The notes under the pieces: generated by a model
Told to the model about the DNA's origin: nothing
The model's database searches: none
The model's input: the letters and a program-made list of their open reading frames with translations, nothing else
Shown: piece by piece, positions 7,935-16,959 of the stretch
Position numbering within the stretch: the stretch's first letter is position 1
Layout: every line of letters begins with the position of its first letter
Origin: Halobacillus yeomjeoni
Lineage (GTDB): Bacteria; Bacillota; Bacilli; Bacillales; Halobacillaceae
Assembly: GCF_020171525.1 (NCBI RefSeq)
Contig: NZ_JAIVAI010000001.1
Location: 868,001 to 932,000, forward strand
Reading direction: 5' to 3'
DNA: 64,000 bases
Made by a program: the position numbers and the translations under genes

Positions 7935-9016
7935 TTTCCGCCAAGCTCCCTCCTCTGCTCCTTTAGATGATTTATGATCCGTTCAGGCATTGAAGTGATT
8001 GGCAGTACTTCATCAGCAAGTCCTGACCGAACAACCGCTTTAGGCATCCCGTAAACAACACAGGTTTTTTTGTCTTCAGCTATACAATAGACGGAAGGAT
8101 GCTTTTTTTTGAGTTCGATCATCCCATCCGTACCATCCGCTCCCATCCCCGTCAAAATGATGGACAGGACCGGGATGGATGGGAAGGAAGCCAAAGAGTT
8201 CAATAAGCGGTTCACGGAAGGGCGGTGACCTCCGATCGATTCGGAGTCATCCAGTTCAATCAAAAGTGTGCCTTCCCTTTCGATGACACTCATGTGCCTG
8301 CCTCCAGGGGCAATATAAGCGGTACCATTTAAAAGAGGTTCATATTGTTCTGCCTGTTTGACATGAAGAGCGGAACATTCGTTCAGGCGGTCTGCCAAAG
8401 ACTTCGTAAACTTCTCTGGCATGTGCTGGACGATTACTACCGGTGAATTCAAATCCTCCGGCAGTCTGGATAACACCGTTTGCAGGGCTCTCGGTCCTCC
8501 TGTTGAAGTCCCGACCGTCAAGATCTGTTTCACTTCAGACGTGTTTGTGACCACACCAGTTCGTTCACCTTTTGGATTTTCCACCCAGCCTCTCTTGAAA
8601 TGAACCTCTGGTCTCGCATGACTTGCTGCTATTACTTTATCAATCACTTGTCGGCCGACTTTTTTCATATCCAGGGAAATCGGCCCGGAAGGCTTCTCAA
8701 TGAAGTCGACCGTCCCGCTGGTCATAGCGTGAATGGTCCTTGCCACATGTTCCTGGGTGAAAGTGGAGACGACGACAACAGGAATGCGGAAGTCGGACAT
8801 GATGACAGCGAGCATCTCTAAACCGTCCATCACCGGCATCTCGATATCCAAGGTTATGACATCGGGCTGAAACTCTTCCGCCTTCTCCAACCCCTCTACA
8901 CCATTTCTCGCTGTGGCAACCACTTCAATTCTTACATCTCTTTGCAGGATATCCTTCAAAACTCTCCTCATGAAGGCCGAATCATCAACCACAAGAACCT
9001 TGAGTTTCTTCATCAT
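7931..9016 (-). CDS. cheB: Chemotaxis methylesterase CheB
   Basis: Removes methyl groups from receptor glutamates and can deamidate glutamines, for adaptation. The N-terminal receiver domain has acidic pocket Asp11/Asp12 and phospho-acceptor Asp57 (VITLDIEMPVMDG). The C-terminal esterase domain keeps the catalytic triad Ser171 (VGTSTGGP), His198 (VIVQHMPEKF) and Asp294 (LTGMGADG). Its ATG abuts the flhG stop with no gap, and the ribosome-binding site is weak, so translation is probably coupled to flhG. Confidence 0.98.
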   Translation of the reverse strand: MMKKLKVLVVDDSAFMRRVLKDILQRDVRIEVVATARNGVEGLEKAEEFQPDVITLDIEMPVMDGLEMLAVIMSDFRIPVVVVSTFTQEHVARTIHAMTSGTVDFIEKPSGPISLDMKKVGRQVIDKVIAASHARPEVHFKRGWVENPKGERTGVVTNTSEVKQILTVGTSTGGPRALQTVLSRLPEDLNSPVVIVQHMPEKFTKSLADRLNECSALHVKQAEQYEPLLNGTAYIAPGGRHMSVIEREGTLLIELDDSESIGGHRPSVNRLLNSLASFPSIPVLSIILTGMGADGTDGMIELKKKHPSVYCIAEDKKTCVVYGMPKAVVRSGLADEVLPITSMPERIINHLKEQRRELGGK

Positions 9017-9889
9017 TTATCTTGGAAATACCAATCTTCTTAGTTTGGCGAAGAAGGATTCGTGCGTGAACGATTCTGGTGCCTCACCTTTATCTGATAT
9101 GTATGTGCTTGTGATGGTTTGGAGAGCACGTGATGCTTTTGAATTCGGGTGTTCAAGCACAAAAGGAACTTGTTTGTGAACAGATTGTACAACCGCTTTG
9201 TCATCAGGAATGATGCCGAGCAGGCCGATTTGTATTTCCAGGAAACTGCCCACTACTTTTTGCAGCCGGTCGAAAGCTTGTTTACCCGAATGTTCATCAA
9301 TCGGTCGATTGACAAGAACAGAAATCGGAATCTCCTTGTCCCGGTAACTTAAATGTTTGATCAAAGAGTAGGCATCCGTGATTGAAGTCGGTTCCGGCGT
9401 CGTGACGATGACCGCTTCGTGCGCTGACGTGATGAAGTGCAGCGTATCCACGGATATGCCGGCACCCATATCGAATAAAATATAATCATAGTCTACTGCC
9501 ATTTCTTCAAACTGGGTCTGGAATAGATTGAATTTCTCAAGATCCAGCTGGAAAATATCAGAAAGTCCCGTACCACCTGCAATATAAGAAAGACCATTCG
9601 GCCCGGTTTCGATGATCTCCTTCAGGGTCAATTCTTCCTCAAACATATGAATGAATGAATGCTTTGGAGAAACACCCATCAAAATATCAATGTTCCCCAT
9701 CCCTATATCCAAATCAAAAATCAAAACCCTTTTCCCCTGCTCTTTCAGCTTCAAGGCGAAGTTGATGGTAAAGTTTGATTTTCCAACTCCGCCCTTTCCA
9801 CTTGCAATCGCCATGATTTTGACTTCACGTTGGGAGTGAAGTTGTTTGATTCGATTTCTTAAGCGTTCAGCTTGATCGTTCATCTGCAT
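9017..9889 (-). CDS. flhG: Flagellar number regulator FlhG (MinD-like ATPase)
   Basis: MinD/ParA-type ATPase, also called YlxH, that works with FlhF to set number and placement of flagellar basal bodies and delivers C-ring parts in B. subtilis. The deviant P-loop is at residues 31-38 (GKGGVGKS); FDLDIGMGNIDILMG follows as the switch region. The N-terminal 20 residues (DQAERLRNRI) fit the FlhF-activating DQA(x)LR-type motif of the family. A basic, aromatic C-terminus (KLRRLVFP) may act as membrane-targeting helix. Overlaps the end of flhF by 23 bases. Confidence 0.97.
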   Translation of the reverse strand: MQMNDQAERLRNRIKQLHSQREVKIMAIASGKGGVGKSNFTINFALKLKEQGKRVLIFDLDIGMGNIDILMGVSPKHSFIHMFEEELTLKEIIETGPNGLSYIAGGTGLSDIFQLDLEKFNLFQTQFEEMAVDYDYILFDMGAGISVDTLHFITSAHEAVIVTTPEPTSITDAYSLIKHLSYRDKEIPISVLVNRPIDEHSGKQAFDRLQKVVGSFLEIQIGLLGIIPDDKAVVQSVHKQVPFVLEHPNSKASRALQTITSTYISDKGEAPESFTHESFFAKLRRLVFPR

Positions 9890-11009
9890 GAGTGAATCCC
9901 TCCATCAAATTTCTCGATAGATTCAAAGCTGAAGCTTCGAAGATGTCATCGGGAACGTTTTGTCCGTTCGTCATGAACGCGATTCCCACTTTCTTTTCTA
10001 TCGACATTGTGATTGCACTGCCTAACCTCGGTGTTTCATCTGCTTTTGTAAAAATTAATTGGTGAATCGGAATACTTTCGAATTGATCGAAGATTTCATC
10101 CATGTCCTTATATTTACTTGTCAGAGACAGGACAAGATACGTATCTGTAAATTTGTTGAAGTTGACGACTTTCTTAAGTTCATTCACGTATTTAGGATCT
10201 CTGAAATTCCTTCCCGCCGTGTCGACGAGGACGAGATCGTACCCTGCGAACTTTTCCCTTGCAGCTGCATAATCTTCGAGGTTATAAGCAACCTCCACCG
10301 GGATTCCTAGGATTTTGGCATAGGTTTTCAATTGTTCGATCGCGGCGATCCGGAATGTATCTGTCGTAATCAACCCGACTCTCAGGTGATGATTCAACAC
10401 GGCGTCCGCTGCTATTTTTGCTACGGTCGTCGTTTTCCCTACGCCTGTAGGACCGACGAGGTGGATGAAAGGCTTTTGGAATTTCTTATGTCCGAACTCT
10501 AATGGTTCCATTTGTTCATAAAGCTCATGGGTGACCCAACGCTTCACTTCTTCAAGTCGGATCGGGTAGGCAGAATCGACATATTTATCTTGTATATTTT
10601 TTATCAGTTTTTCTGCTGTTGCCGGCTCCAATTCCTGGTCGATCAAGTGCTGGTAGGTTGCACTCAGGACGGGGGGCATCGTTTGGACTTCCTCTTTTTT
10701 CAACATCGCCTTCAGCTGCTTCAGCTCTTTCATGATGACTTCACTTTCCACGTAAGATTTATTTTGTGACTCCTCTCTCTTAGGAGGAGCCGGTGGAATG
10801 GGAGCTTCTCTGGGTCTTTCTTGTCGTTTGGCAGCTGCTGAAGGATCGATCGCTGCAATCACTTCTGTCTGATTCTTTTTGAACATCCCCATGAATCCAC
10901 CGGTCTTGATGACCTTTGAATTGAGAATGACTGCATCAGGGCCGAGTTCTGTGCGTACTTTTTTCATGACTTCCGGCATTGTGGCTGCTTGGAATTTTTT
11001 TAGTTTCAT
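9867..11009 (-). CDS. flhF: Flagellar GTPase FlhF (SRP type)
   Basis: Third member of the SRP GTPase family with Ffh and FtsY, marking sites of flagellar assembly at the membrane. A basic N-terminal region (about 1-110) is followed by the N and G domains; the P-loop is at residues 186-193 (GPTGVGKT), then DTAGRNFRD and TKADETPRLG. Length 380 aa is typical. Its ATG overlaps the flhA stop by 4 bases. Confidence 0.98.
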   Translation of the reverse strand: MKLKKFQAATMPEVMKKVRTELGPDAVILNSKVIKTGGFMGMFKKNQTEVIAAIDPSAAAKRQERPREAPIPPAPPKREESQNKSYVESEVIMKELKQLKAMLKKEEVQTMPPVLSATYQHLIDQELEPATAEKLIKNIQDKYVDSAYPIRLEEVKRWVTHELYEQMEPLEFGHKKFQKPFIHLVGPTGVGKTTTVAKIAADAVLNHHLRVGLITTDTFRIAAIEQLKTYAKILGIPVEVAYNLEDYAAAREKFAGYDLVLVDTAGRNFRDPKYVNELKKVVNFNKFTDTYLVLSLTSKYKDMDEIFDQFESIPIHQLIFTKADETPRLGSAITMSIEKKVGIAFMTNGQNVPDDIFEASALNLSRNLMEGFTHADERSS

Positions 11010-13039
11010 GCGACATTCACCACTCCTACACTTTGTACTTCAACCATTGGATCCAGTTCGTTGTAAGAAAGCACCACGACCTGCGGTAAGAAGCGATCGA
11101 GCAATTGCTTTACATACATCCGAACGGCTGGTGAGCAAAGAAGAATTGCTGTGTCTTCCTGTAAGGTCATTTGCTCGACTTGCTCCGCGACCGATTGTAT
11201 GATCGTCTGTTGACTTTCCGGATCGAGGGCAAGGTAGCTCCCATGTTCCGTCTGTTGAATATGCTCAGCGACCATTTTTTCTACTTTGCCTGAAAGGGTG
11301 ATCACCTTGACGGTTCGATCTTCTTTCATATACTGCTGAGTGATTTGAGCAGCTAACGATTGACGAGCATATTCAGCTAATAATTCCGTGTCGTTCGTCA
11401 TTTTTCCAAAGTCTGCTAACGTTTCGAAAATGACGGGAAGATTCTTGACTGAAACGTTTTCCCTTAACAGCTTAGCCAATACCTTTTGGACATCCCCGAT
11501 CGAGAGAGGGTCGGGGGTGACTTCATCAACGAGAATCGGATAGGATTCTTTCAAATGATCGATCAATGCCTGTGTTTCCTGACGTCCAAGTAATGCATGT
11601 GCGTGTTGTTTGATTACCTCTGTAATATGAGTACTGACGACAGAAGGTGGATCGACGACTGTATAACCGGAAAGTTCTGCTTCATCTTTCTGGTCGTCGG
11701 AAATCCATTTAGCCGGAAGACCAAAAGCAGGTTCTTTCGTCTCAATCCCTTCAATCAGATCACTATCATCTCCTGGACTCATCGCCAAGTAGTGATCGAG
11801 CAGCAATTCTCCTTGTGCGACTTGATTTCCTTTGATTTTCAACCGATATTCATTGGGCCCGAGTTGGATATTGTCCCGTATGCGGACGACTGGAATGACG
11901 ATTCCCAGTTCAATGGCCAACTGCCTTCGGATCATGACGATCCGGTCCAGCAGGTCCCCACCCTGACTCGTGTCTGCAATCGGAATCAAAGCATACCCGA
12001 ATTCGAACTCGACAGGGTCCATGCTGATGAGGTTGACGACATTTTCGGGTGATTTCATTTGATCGCTTTCTGTTTCATCTGTTTCTTCAGGCTCTTCCCA
12101 TTCGGTTTCAGGCTCTTCACGTGATAACCAATAGCCACCGAAGGCAAGAACGGATGCAATCAAAGTTGTCAGGAAGAACGGGATCGGGGTAAGCCCCAAT
12201 AAGAAAATGGTCGCAGCTGCAATGTACAATAGCTTCGGATAACGGAGCAGCTGGCTCGTCACGTCTGTGCCCAGGTTTCCTTGAGAGGCCACACGGGTGA
12301 CGACGATTCCTGTAGCCGTGGATATCAGTAAAGCCGGAATTTGACTGACCAGACCATCCCCGACAGTCAAACGCATATATACATCGATCGCTTCATTGAA
12401 CGACATTCCCATTTGAACCATTCCGATAATCAAACCAAAAATGATGTTGATCAACACAATGATGATTCCAGCGATGGCATCTCCTTTTACGAACTTACTT
12501 GCACCATCCATCGCTCCATAAAAATCTGCTTCCTGTTCAATTTTTTCCCTGCGCTGTTTCGCCTGTTGTTCATTGATCATCCCTGCATTCAAATCTGCAT
12601 CGATGCTCATCTGCTTACCGGGCATCGCATCCAATGTGAATCGCGCTGCCACTTCAGATACTCGCTCGGCACCTTTTGTAATGACTAAAAATTGTATAAT
12701 GACTAAAATGACGAACACGACGAATCCGACAAGCGGATTTCCGCCGATGACAAAGGTGCCGAACGTAGCGATGACCCCACCGGCTTCGGCCTCAGATAGA
12801 ATTGAACGAGTGGTAGAAACGTTCAACCCGAGACGGAATAAGGTCAGTAATAGCAGCAAAGTGGGGAATACGGCAAACTTCAAAGCTTCATCCATGTTCA
12901 TGGAAACTAAAATGACGATCAAAGCGAGTGAGATATTGATCAGGATGAAAAAGCTAAGGAGCCACCCTGGTAGTGGTATGACAAGCATGATGATAATCAA
13001 AATCACACCGACTATGACGGATAAATCTCTTGCTGACAT
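11006..13039 (-). CDS. flhA: Flagellar type III export gate protein FlhA
   Basis: Main export-gate membrane protein of the flagellar type III secretion system; its cytoplasmic ring docks chaperone-substrate complexes. Seven to eight membrane helices fill residues about 1-310, with the conserved FHIPEP-type loop DAMPGKQMSIDADLNAG (about 145-161). An acidic linker (EETDETESDQ) leads to the soluble C-terminal domain. Length 677 aa is normal. Confidence 0.98.
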   Translation of the reverse strand: MSARDLSVIVGVILIIIMLVIPLPGWLLSFFILINISLALIVILVSMNMDEALKFAVFPTLLLLLTLFRLGLNVSTTRSILSEAEAGGVIATFGTFVIGGNPLVGFVVFVILVIIQFLVITKGAERVSEVAARFTLDAMPGKQMSIDADLNAGMINEQQAKQRREKIEQEADFYGAMDGASKFVKGDAIAGIIIVLINIIFGLIIGMVQMGMSFNEAIDVYMRLTVGDGLVSQIPALLISTATGIVVTRVASQGNLGTDVTSQLLRYPKLLYIAAATIFLLGLTPIPFFLTTLIASVLAFGGYWLSREEPETEWEEPEETDETESDQMKSPENVVNLISMDPVEFEFGYALIPIADTSQGGDLLDRIVMIRRQLAIELGIVIPVVRIRDNIQLGPNEYRLKIKGNQVAQGELLLDHYLAMSPGDDSDLIEGIETKEPAFGLPAKWISDDQKDEAELSGYTVVDPPSVVSTHITEVIKQHAHALLGRQETQALIDHLKESYPILVDEVTPDPLSIGDVQKVLAKLLRENVSVKNLPVIFETLADFGKMTNDTELLAEYARQSLAAQITQQYMKEDRTVKVITLSGKVEKMVAEHIQQTEHGSYLALDPESQQTIIQSVAEQVEQMTLQEDTAILLCSPAVRMYVKQLLDRFLPQVVVLSYNELDPMVEVQSVGVVNVA

Positions 13040-13057
13040 GAGGGCTCCTCCTTTCGT

Positions 13058-14143
13058 TTACATTTTTTTCTCCAATTGATAAACATAAGCCAATATTTCA
13101 GCGACAGCCTGGAAGTACTGCTCTTCAATCGGATGATCCAGTTCAGAGTTTTTATATAAGGCTCTTGCCAATGGACGATTTTCTACGGTAATGACGTCGT
13201 TCGCTTTGGCGATTTCCTTGATTTTCTGAGCGATGAAGTCAACACCTTTCGCCACCACAATCGGGGCTTCGGACTTCGATTCATCATATTTGATCGCAAT
13301 CGCGAAGTGCGTCGGGTTGGTGATGACCACATCAGCCTCAGGAACTTCACTCATCATCCTGGATGCAGACATCTGCCGCTGTTTTTCCTTGATCTTGGCT
13401 TTGATTTGTGGATCTCCTTCGATGTTTTTATATTCATCTTTAATATCTTTTTTGGACATCCGGATATTTTTTTCATGGTCGTACCGTTGATATGTATAAT
13501 CCAGAACCGATAATACTAATAGAGCTAACGCTGAAGCCAGCCCCATAATGATAGTTATCGTTCCGAAAAAGCTGAGAGCACCTTCGATGGACTTTTGAGA
13601 CATCATCATCATCTGGTCTTTGTTCACCCATATGATTGCAAATGTAATCGAACCGACCATCGTGATCTTCAGCAGGGATTTGACGAGCTCGACGATCGCA
13701 CGGGCTGAAAAAATCTTCTTGGCCCCTTTGATTGGGTCGAGCTTCTTCAAGTCCATCTTCAGCGGTTCTCCTGTGAACATGACGCCGACCTGGATCAAGT
13801 TCGAGGTGACTCCTGCAATGATGGCCACCCCCATGATCGGGGCGACGACTTTGCTGATTTCCCAAGTCATTTCCGTGAAGATCGTATGAACGTGATTTTC
13901 AGTCAAATCCCAATGGATATACTCTTGAAAGGCATGTTCATACATCCCCGTCATTGTAGCTTTCATCGGAGCACCGAGTAAGAAAAGGGCACCGAACACG
14001 AGCAGCAGAAGAAAGCCGGTGTTGACGTCCTGACTTTTCGGTACTTGACCTTTCTTTCTCGTATCCTGCCTTTTTTTCGGGGTCGCTTTTTCCGTTTTTT
14101 CATCTGCTGCAAAATATTGAAGATCCAACTTCAAATAAAGCAT
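13058..14143 (-). CDS. flhB: Flagellar export switch protein FlhB
   Basis: Membrane protein that switches export from rod/hook to filament substrates. A basic N-terminus (EKATPKKRQDTRKKGQV) leads into four membrane helices. The cytoplasmic domain keeps the autocleavage motif NPTH (about residue 270, VVITNPTHFAIAIKY). The C-terminal part resembles the separate ylqH product encoded at 40410-40697. It lies 18 bases upstream of flhA. Confidence 0.98.
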   Translation of the reverse strand: MLYLKLDLQYFAADEKTEKATPKKRQDTRKKGQVPKSQDVNTGFLLLLVFGALFLLGAPMKATMTGMYEHAFQEYIHWDLTENHVHTIFTEMTWEISKVVAPIMGVAIIAGVTSNLIQVGVMFTGEPLKMDLKKLDPIKGAKKIFSARAIVELVKSLLKITMVGSITFAIIWVNKDQMMMMSQKSIEGALSFFGTITIIMGLASALALLVLSVLDYTYQRYDHEKNIRMSKKDIKDEYKNIEGDPQIKAKIKEKQRQMSASRMMSEVPEADVVITNPTHFAIAIKYDESKSEAPIVVAKGVDFIAQKIKEIAKANDVITVENRPLARALYKNSELDHPIEEQYFQAVAEILAYVYQLEKKM

Positions 14144-14147
14144 AGGC

Positions 14148-14924
14148 TCAACCTCCGAATAGCTGCATCAACCCACGCATAGTGGTGAGCATCGTTTCAA
14201 ACAAATTTTTGATCAACATGATATAGAAAGTCATAGCAATCACCAACACTGCGAGGGCGACAAAAATTTTCAAGGGAAGGCCGACTACGAAAACGTTCAA
14301 TTGAGGGACTGTTCTCGCTACGATTCCTAATGCGATATCGACCAGGAACAAACACCCGACAATCGGGACTGCCATTAAAAAGGCGATGATGAACATTTGA
14401 TTGAATGATTGGATGATATATAGAATCCAAGATTCATCCTGCCAGGGCAGGAATTTATCCAATGCAATGAATTCATAGCTGTAAAAAACACCGTCGATAA
14501 TCAGATGGTGGCCATTAACAGCCAAAATGAACAAAAGCGTGATGATATAAAGGAACTGGCCGATCAACGGGCTTTGTGCTCCTGTCTGAGGATCGATGAC
14601 ATTCGCGATGGCAAACCCCATCTGAAAGTCGATAAACCCTCCAGCGATCTGAATCGCTGCAAGAACGATATAAGCCAGAAGGCCGACAGCGATTCCAACG
14701 GCAGCTTCTTTGAATAAAAGCAGGAAATACTCTCCATCTATAAATACATCCGGAATCGGTACAGTGTAATACATTAATAAGGCCAGAAAGAAGCTGAATC
14801 CTACCTTATGCTTGGTAGGGACATTCCGGTAAGAAAAAATGGGTAGAGTCGCGAAAAATGCCAGAATCCGGGTCATAATCAGTAGAAAGGCTGGTATGTT
14901 TGCGAAATTGATCGTTTCCAGCAT
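14148..14924 (-). CDS. fliR: Flagellar export protein FliR
   Basis: Membrane core subunit of the FliPQR export channel. The 258 residues hold about six hydrophobic helices; GGFIDFQMGFAIANVIDPQ is the typical family signature. It sits 3 bases after fliQ and 4 before flhB, in the standard fliO-P-Q-R-flhB-flhA order. Confidence 0.97.
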   Translation of the reverse strand: MLETINFANIPAFLLIMTRILAFFATLPIFSYRNVPTKHKVGFSFFLALLMYYTVPIPDVFIDGEYFLLLFKEAAVGIAVGLLAYIVLAAIQIAGGFIDFQMGFAIANVIDPQTGAQSPLIGQFLYIITLLFILAVNGHHLIIDGVFYSYEFIALDKFLPWQDESWILYIIQSFNQMFIIAFLMAVPIVGCLFLVDIALGIVARTVPQLNVFVVGLPLKIFVALAVLVIAMTFYIMLIKNLFETMLTTMRGLMQLFGG

Positions 14925-14927
14925 CGT

Positions 14928-15197
14928 TTATCCTACCAAAACATTCAAATTACTGAAGACGCTGGCGGCAAACTCCACCATATGCGTCAACATCCAAGGA
15001 CCGAAGAAAATCAGACCGATCATGACAGCCACGATCTTCGGGATGAATGCAAGGGTTTGTTCCTGTATTTGAGTCGTAGCCTGAAAAATACTGACCAACA
15101 GTCCGACGGCAAGTGCAAGGACAAGTAAAGGTCCAGATACGAGTAAGACTGTATAAATGCCCTCTTTAGCAAACGAAATGACCATGTTACTGTTCAA
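14928..15197 (-). CDS. fliQ: Flagellar export protein FliQ
   Basis: Small channel subunit (89 aa) of the FliPQR export gate with two membrane helices, forming the helical core of the export pore. The segment SIFQATTQIQEQTLAFIPKI is nearly invariant in Bacillaceae FliQ. It lies between fliP and fliR with gaps of 16 and 3 bases. Confidence 0.97.
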   Translation of the reverse strand: MNSNMVISFAKEGIYTVLLVSGPLLVLALAVGLLVSIFQATTQIQEQTLAFIPKIVAVMIGLIFFGPWMLTHMVEFAASVFSNLNVLVG

Positions 15198-15213
15198 CCC
15201 AATCCCCTCCTAT

Positions 15214-15879
15214 CTAAAATCCTTCTAACAGGGACTTTGAAATCAAGAACCAACCATCGACGAGTACGAATAATAATATTTTGAAAGGTAGTGAAATCAT
15301 GACCGGCGGCAGCATCATCATCCCCATGGACATGAGCACACTCGCTACTGCCATATCAATGACGAGAAAAGGAACGAAAATCATGAACCCCATTTGAAAG
15401 GCTGTCTTCAATTCACTGATGGCAAAGGCCGGGATCAGTGTCGTCAGGGGAACATCCTGAATCGTTTCCGGTTTCTCCGCACCCGAATAATTGAGGAAGA
15501 GTGCCAGATCCTTTTGTCTCGTATGTTTCCCCATAAATTCTTTCAATGGGACACTTGCTTCTTCATAGGCTTCATCCAGTGTGATTTCTTCATTGAATAA
15601 TGGCGTAAGAGCTTGATCGTTCACTTCCTGGAAGGTGGGAGCCATGATGAAAAAGGTCAAAAAGAGAGCGATCCCGACCAGCACTTGGTTTGGAGGCATC
15701 TGCTGAGTGGCCAGTGACGTCCTTACAAAAGACAAGACGATCAGTATCCTTGTAAAGCTCGTCATCAATATCAATAGCCCCGGAGCTAAAGATAAAATGG
15801 TCAGTAAAAGTAATAGTTTCACCGATGTAGCAATACTCTCAGGATCTGAACCGGAGAAGATATCGACAAATTCATTCAT
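15214..15879 (-). CDS. fliP: Flagellar export protein FliP
   Basis: Core of the export gate; five copies form a ring with FliR and FliQ. Four membrane helices are visible. RILIVLSFVRTSL and QMPPNQVLVGIALFLTFF (about residues 50-80) are family signatures. In many bacteria FliP has a cleaved signal peptide; here the N-terminus (MNEFVDIFSGSDPESIATS) is short and polar, so no signal peptide is apparent. It overlaps fliO by 8 bases. Confidence 0.97.
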   Translation of the reverse strand: MNEFVDIFSGSDPESIATSVKLLLLLTILSLAPGLLILMTSFTRILIVLSFVRTSLATQQMPPNQVLVGIALFLTFFIMAPTFQEVNDQALTPLFNEEITLDEAYEEASVPLKEFMGKHTRQKDLALFLNYSGAEKPETIQDVPLTTLIPAFAISELKTAFQMGFMIFVPFLVIDMAVASVLMSMGMMMLPPVMISLPFKILLFVLVDGWFLISKSLLEGF

Positions 15880-16582
15880 CGTATCGATCCTCCCGTCCCT
15901 TTTGATTCAAATTCTTTCTTTTTTCTTTCATATCATTGAGCTGATTTTCGAATAACTGCTGAAATTGAACCGATGATGGTGTCGAGTTCGAAATATCCTG
16001 TTGTGTTTTCTTCTTTTGTCTGCGTCCGCCTTTACGTGCCCGGTTTCCGACGAGCTGATCCAACCCGAAAGGCGATTGGATATTCGAGTGGTCATTCTGT
16101 TCCAACAACGCCTTTTTAGTGGATTCATCTTCAATTTCAGTAATCATTTGAACCGATTCACCAACACCTAATATGTACACTTTTTCACCGATTCTCACGG
16201 CTTGTACCGAACGATTGGGAGCTAATGTCATCCCACCTAAGTTTTCCATTGTCCGGTTGCGGTTGAATAACTTATTCTTCTTATTGAAAAATTTCAATAG
16301 GCCATAGATCAATGCCAGGATGAACAACAAAACCAAGATCAGTCTCAAAATTGTCCATACGAGAGAAGGGGACGACTCTGAATTCTCCAGCCCTTCTACA
16401 GGAACTTCGTCTGTTTCTCCCGTTGAATCAACCGGCTCACAGCCTTCCAATTCAGGATCTTTAATACACTCTTCAGCAGACGGCGATCCGAAAGTGATTT
16501 CAGGCGAAAATAAAAGAGTCAGAAGAAAAAAACCCAGGAAAATCGTTGTCACTCTTGTTGTACGATGCATAAGAACCATCAT
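15872..16582 (-). CDS. fliO: Flagellar protein FliO (FliZ in B. subtilis)
   Basis: Assists stable assembly of the FliP ring. The probable product (236 aa from ATG 16582) has an N-terminal signal-like segment (FLGFFLLTLLF), an acidic extracytoplasmic stretch with two cysteines (EECIKDPELEGCEP), one central membrane helix (about 80-105) and a basic cytoplasmic tail. The frame is open further upstream into cheY, but the ATG at 16582, 2 bases after the cheY stop, is the sensible start. There is no strong ribosome-binding site, so coupling to cheY is likely. The tail is longer than in small FliO proteins. Confidence 0.9.
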   Translation of the reverse strand: MMVLMHRTTRVTTIFLGFFLLTLLFSPEITFGSPSAEECIKDPELEGCEPVDSTGETDEVPVEGLENSESSPSLVWTILRLILVLLFILALIYGLLKFFNKKNKLFNRNRTMENLGGMTLAPNRSVQAVRIGEKVYILGVGESVQMITEIEDESTKKALLEQNDHSNIQSPFGLDQLVGNRARKGGRRQKKKTQQDISNSTPSSVQFQQLFENQLNDMKEKRKNLNQKGREDRYDE

Positions 16583-16583
16583 T

Positions 16584-16946
16584 TTAGTTGAGCGCTTTTT
16601 CAATCGCTTCAATGACTCTGTCCGCCTGGAATGGTTTGACGATGAAATCTTTCGCCCCTGCTTGAATGGCGTCAACGACCATCGCCTGCTGGCCCATTGC
16701 TGAACACATGATGACTTTGGCTTCCGGATAGTTCTCTCTTATTTCTTTCAAAGCAGTAATTCCGTCTTTCTCAGGCATCGTGATATCCATCGTTACGAGA
16801 TCCGGCTGCTGCTCCTCGTACAATTTAACGGCATCATGTCCGTTTTCAGCTTCGCCCGCAATTTCATACCCATTTTTCGTCAAAATATCTTTTACCATCA
16901 TTCGCATGAATGCGGCATCATCTACAATCAAAATACGCTCTTTCAT
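16584..16946 (-). CDS. cheY: Chemotaxis response regulator CheY
   Basis: Single-domain receiver of 120 aa that carries the signal from CheA to the flagellar switch; in Bacillus CheY-P favours smooth swimming. The acidic pair Asp9/Asp10, phospho-acceptor Asp54 (VTMDITMPEKDG), Ser/Thr switch (MCSAMGQQ) and Lys in FIVKPF are all visible. It lies between fliY and fliO, as in B. subtilis. Confidence 0.98.
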   Translation of the reverse strand: MKERILIVDDAAFMRMMVKDILTKNGYEIAGEAENGHDAVKLYEEQQPDLVTMDITMPEKDGITALKEIRENYPEAKVIMCSAMGQQAMVVDAIQAGAKDFIVKPFQADRVIEAIEKALN

Positions 16947-16959
16947 CTTTCTTCCTCCC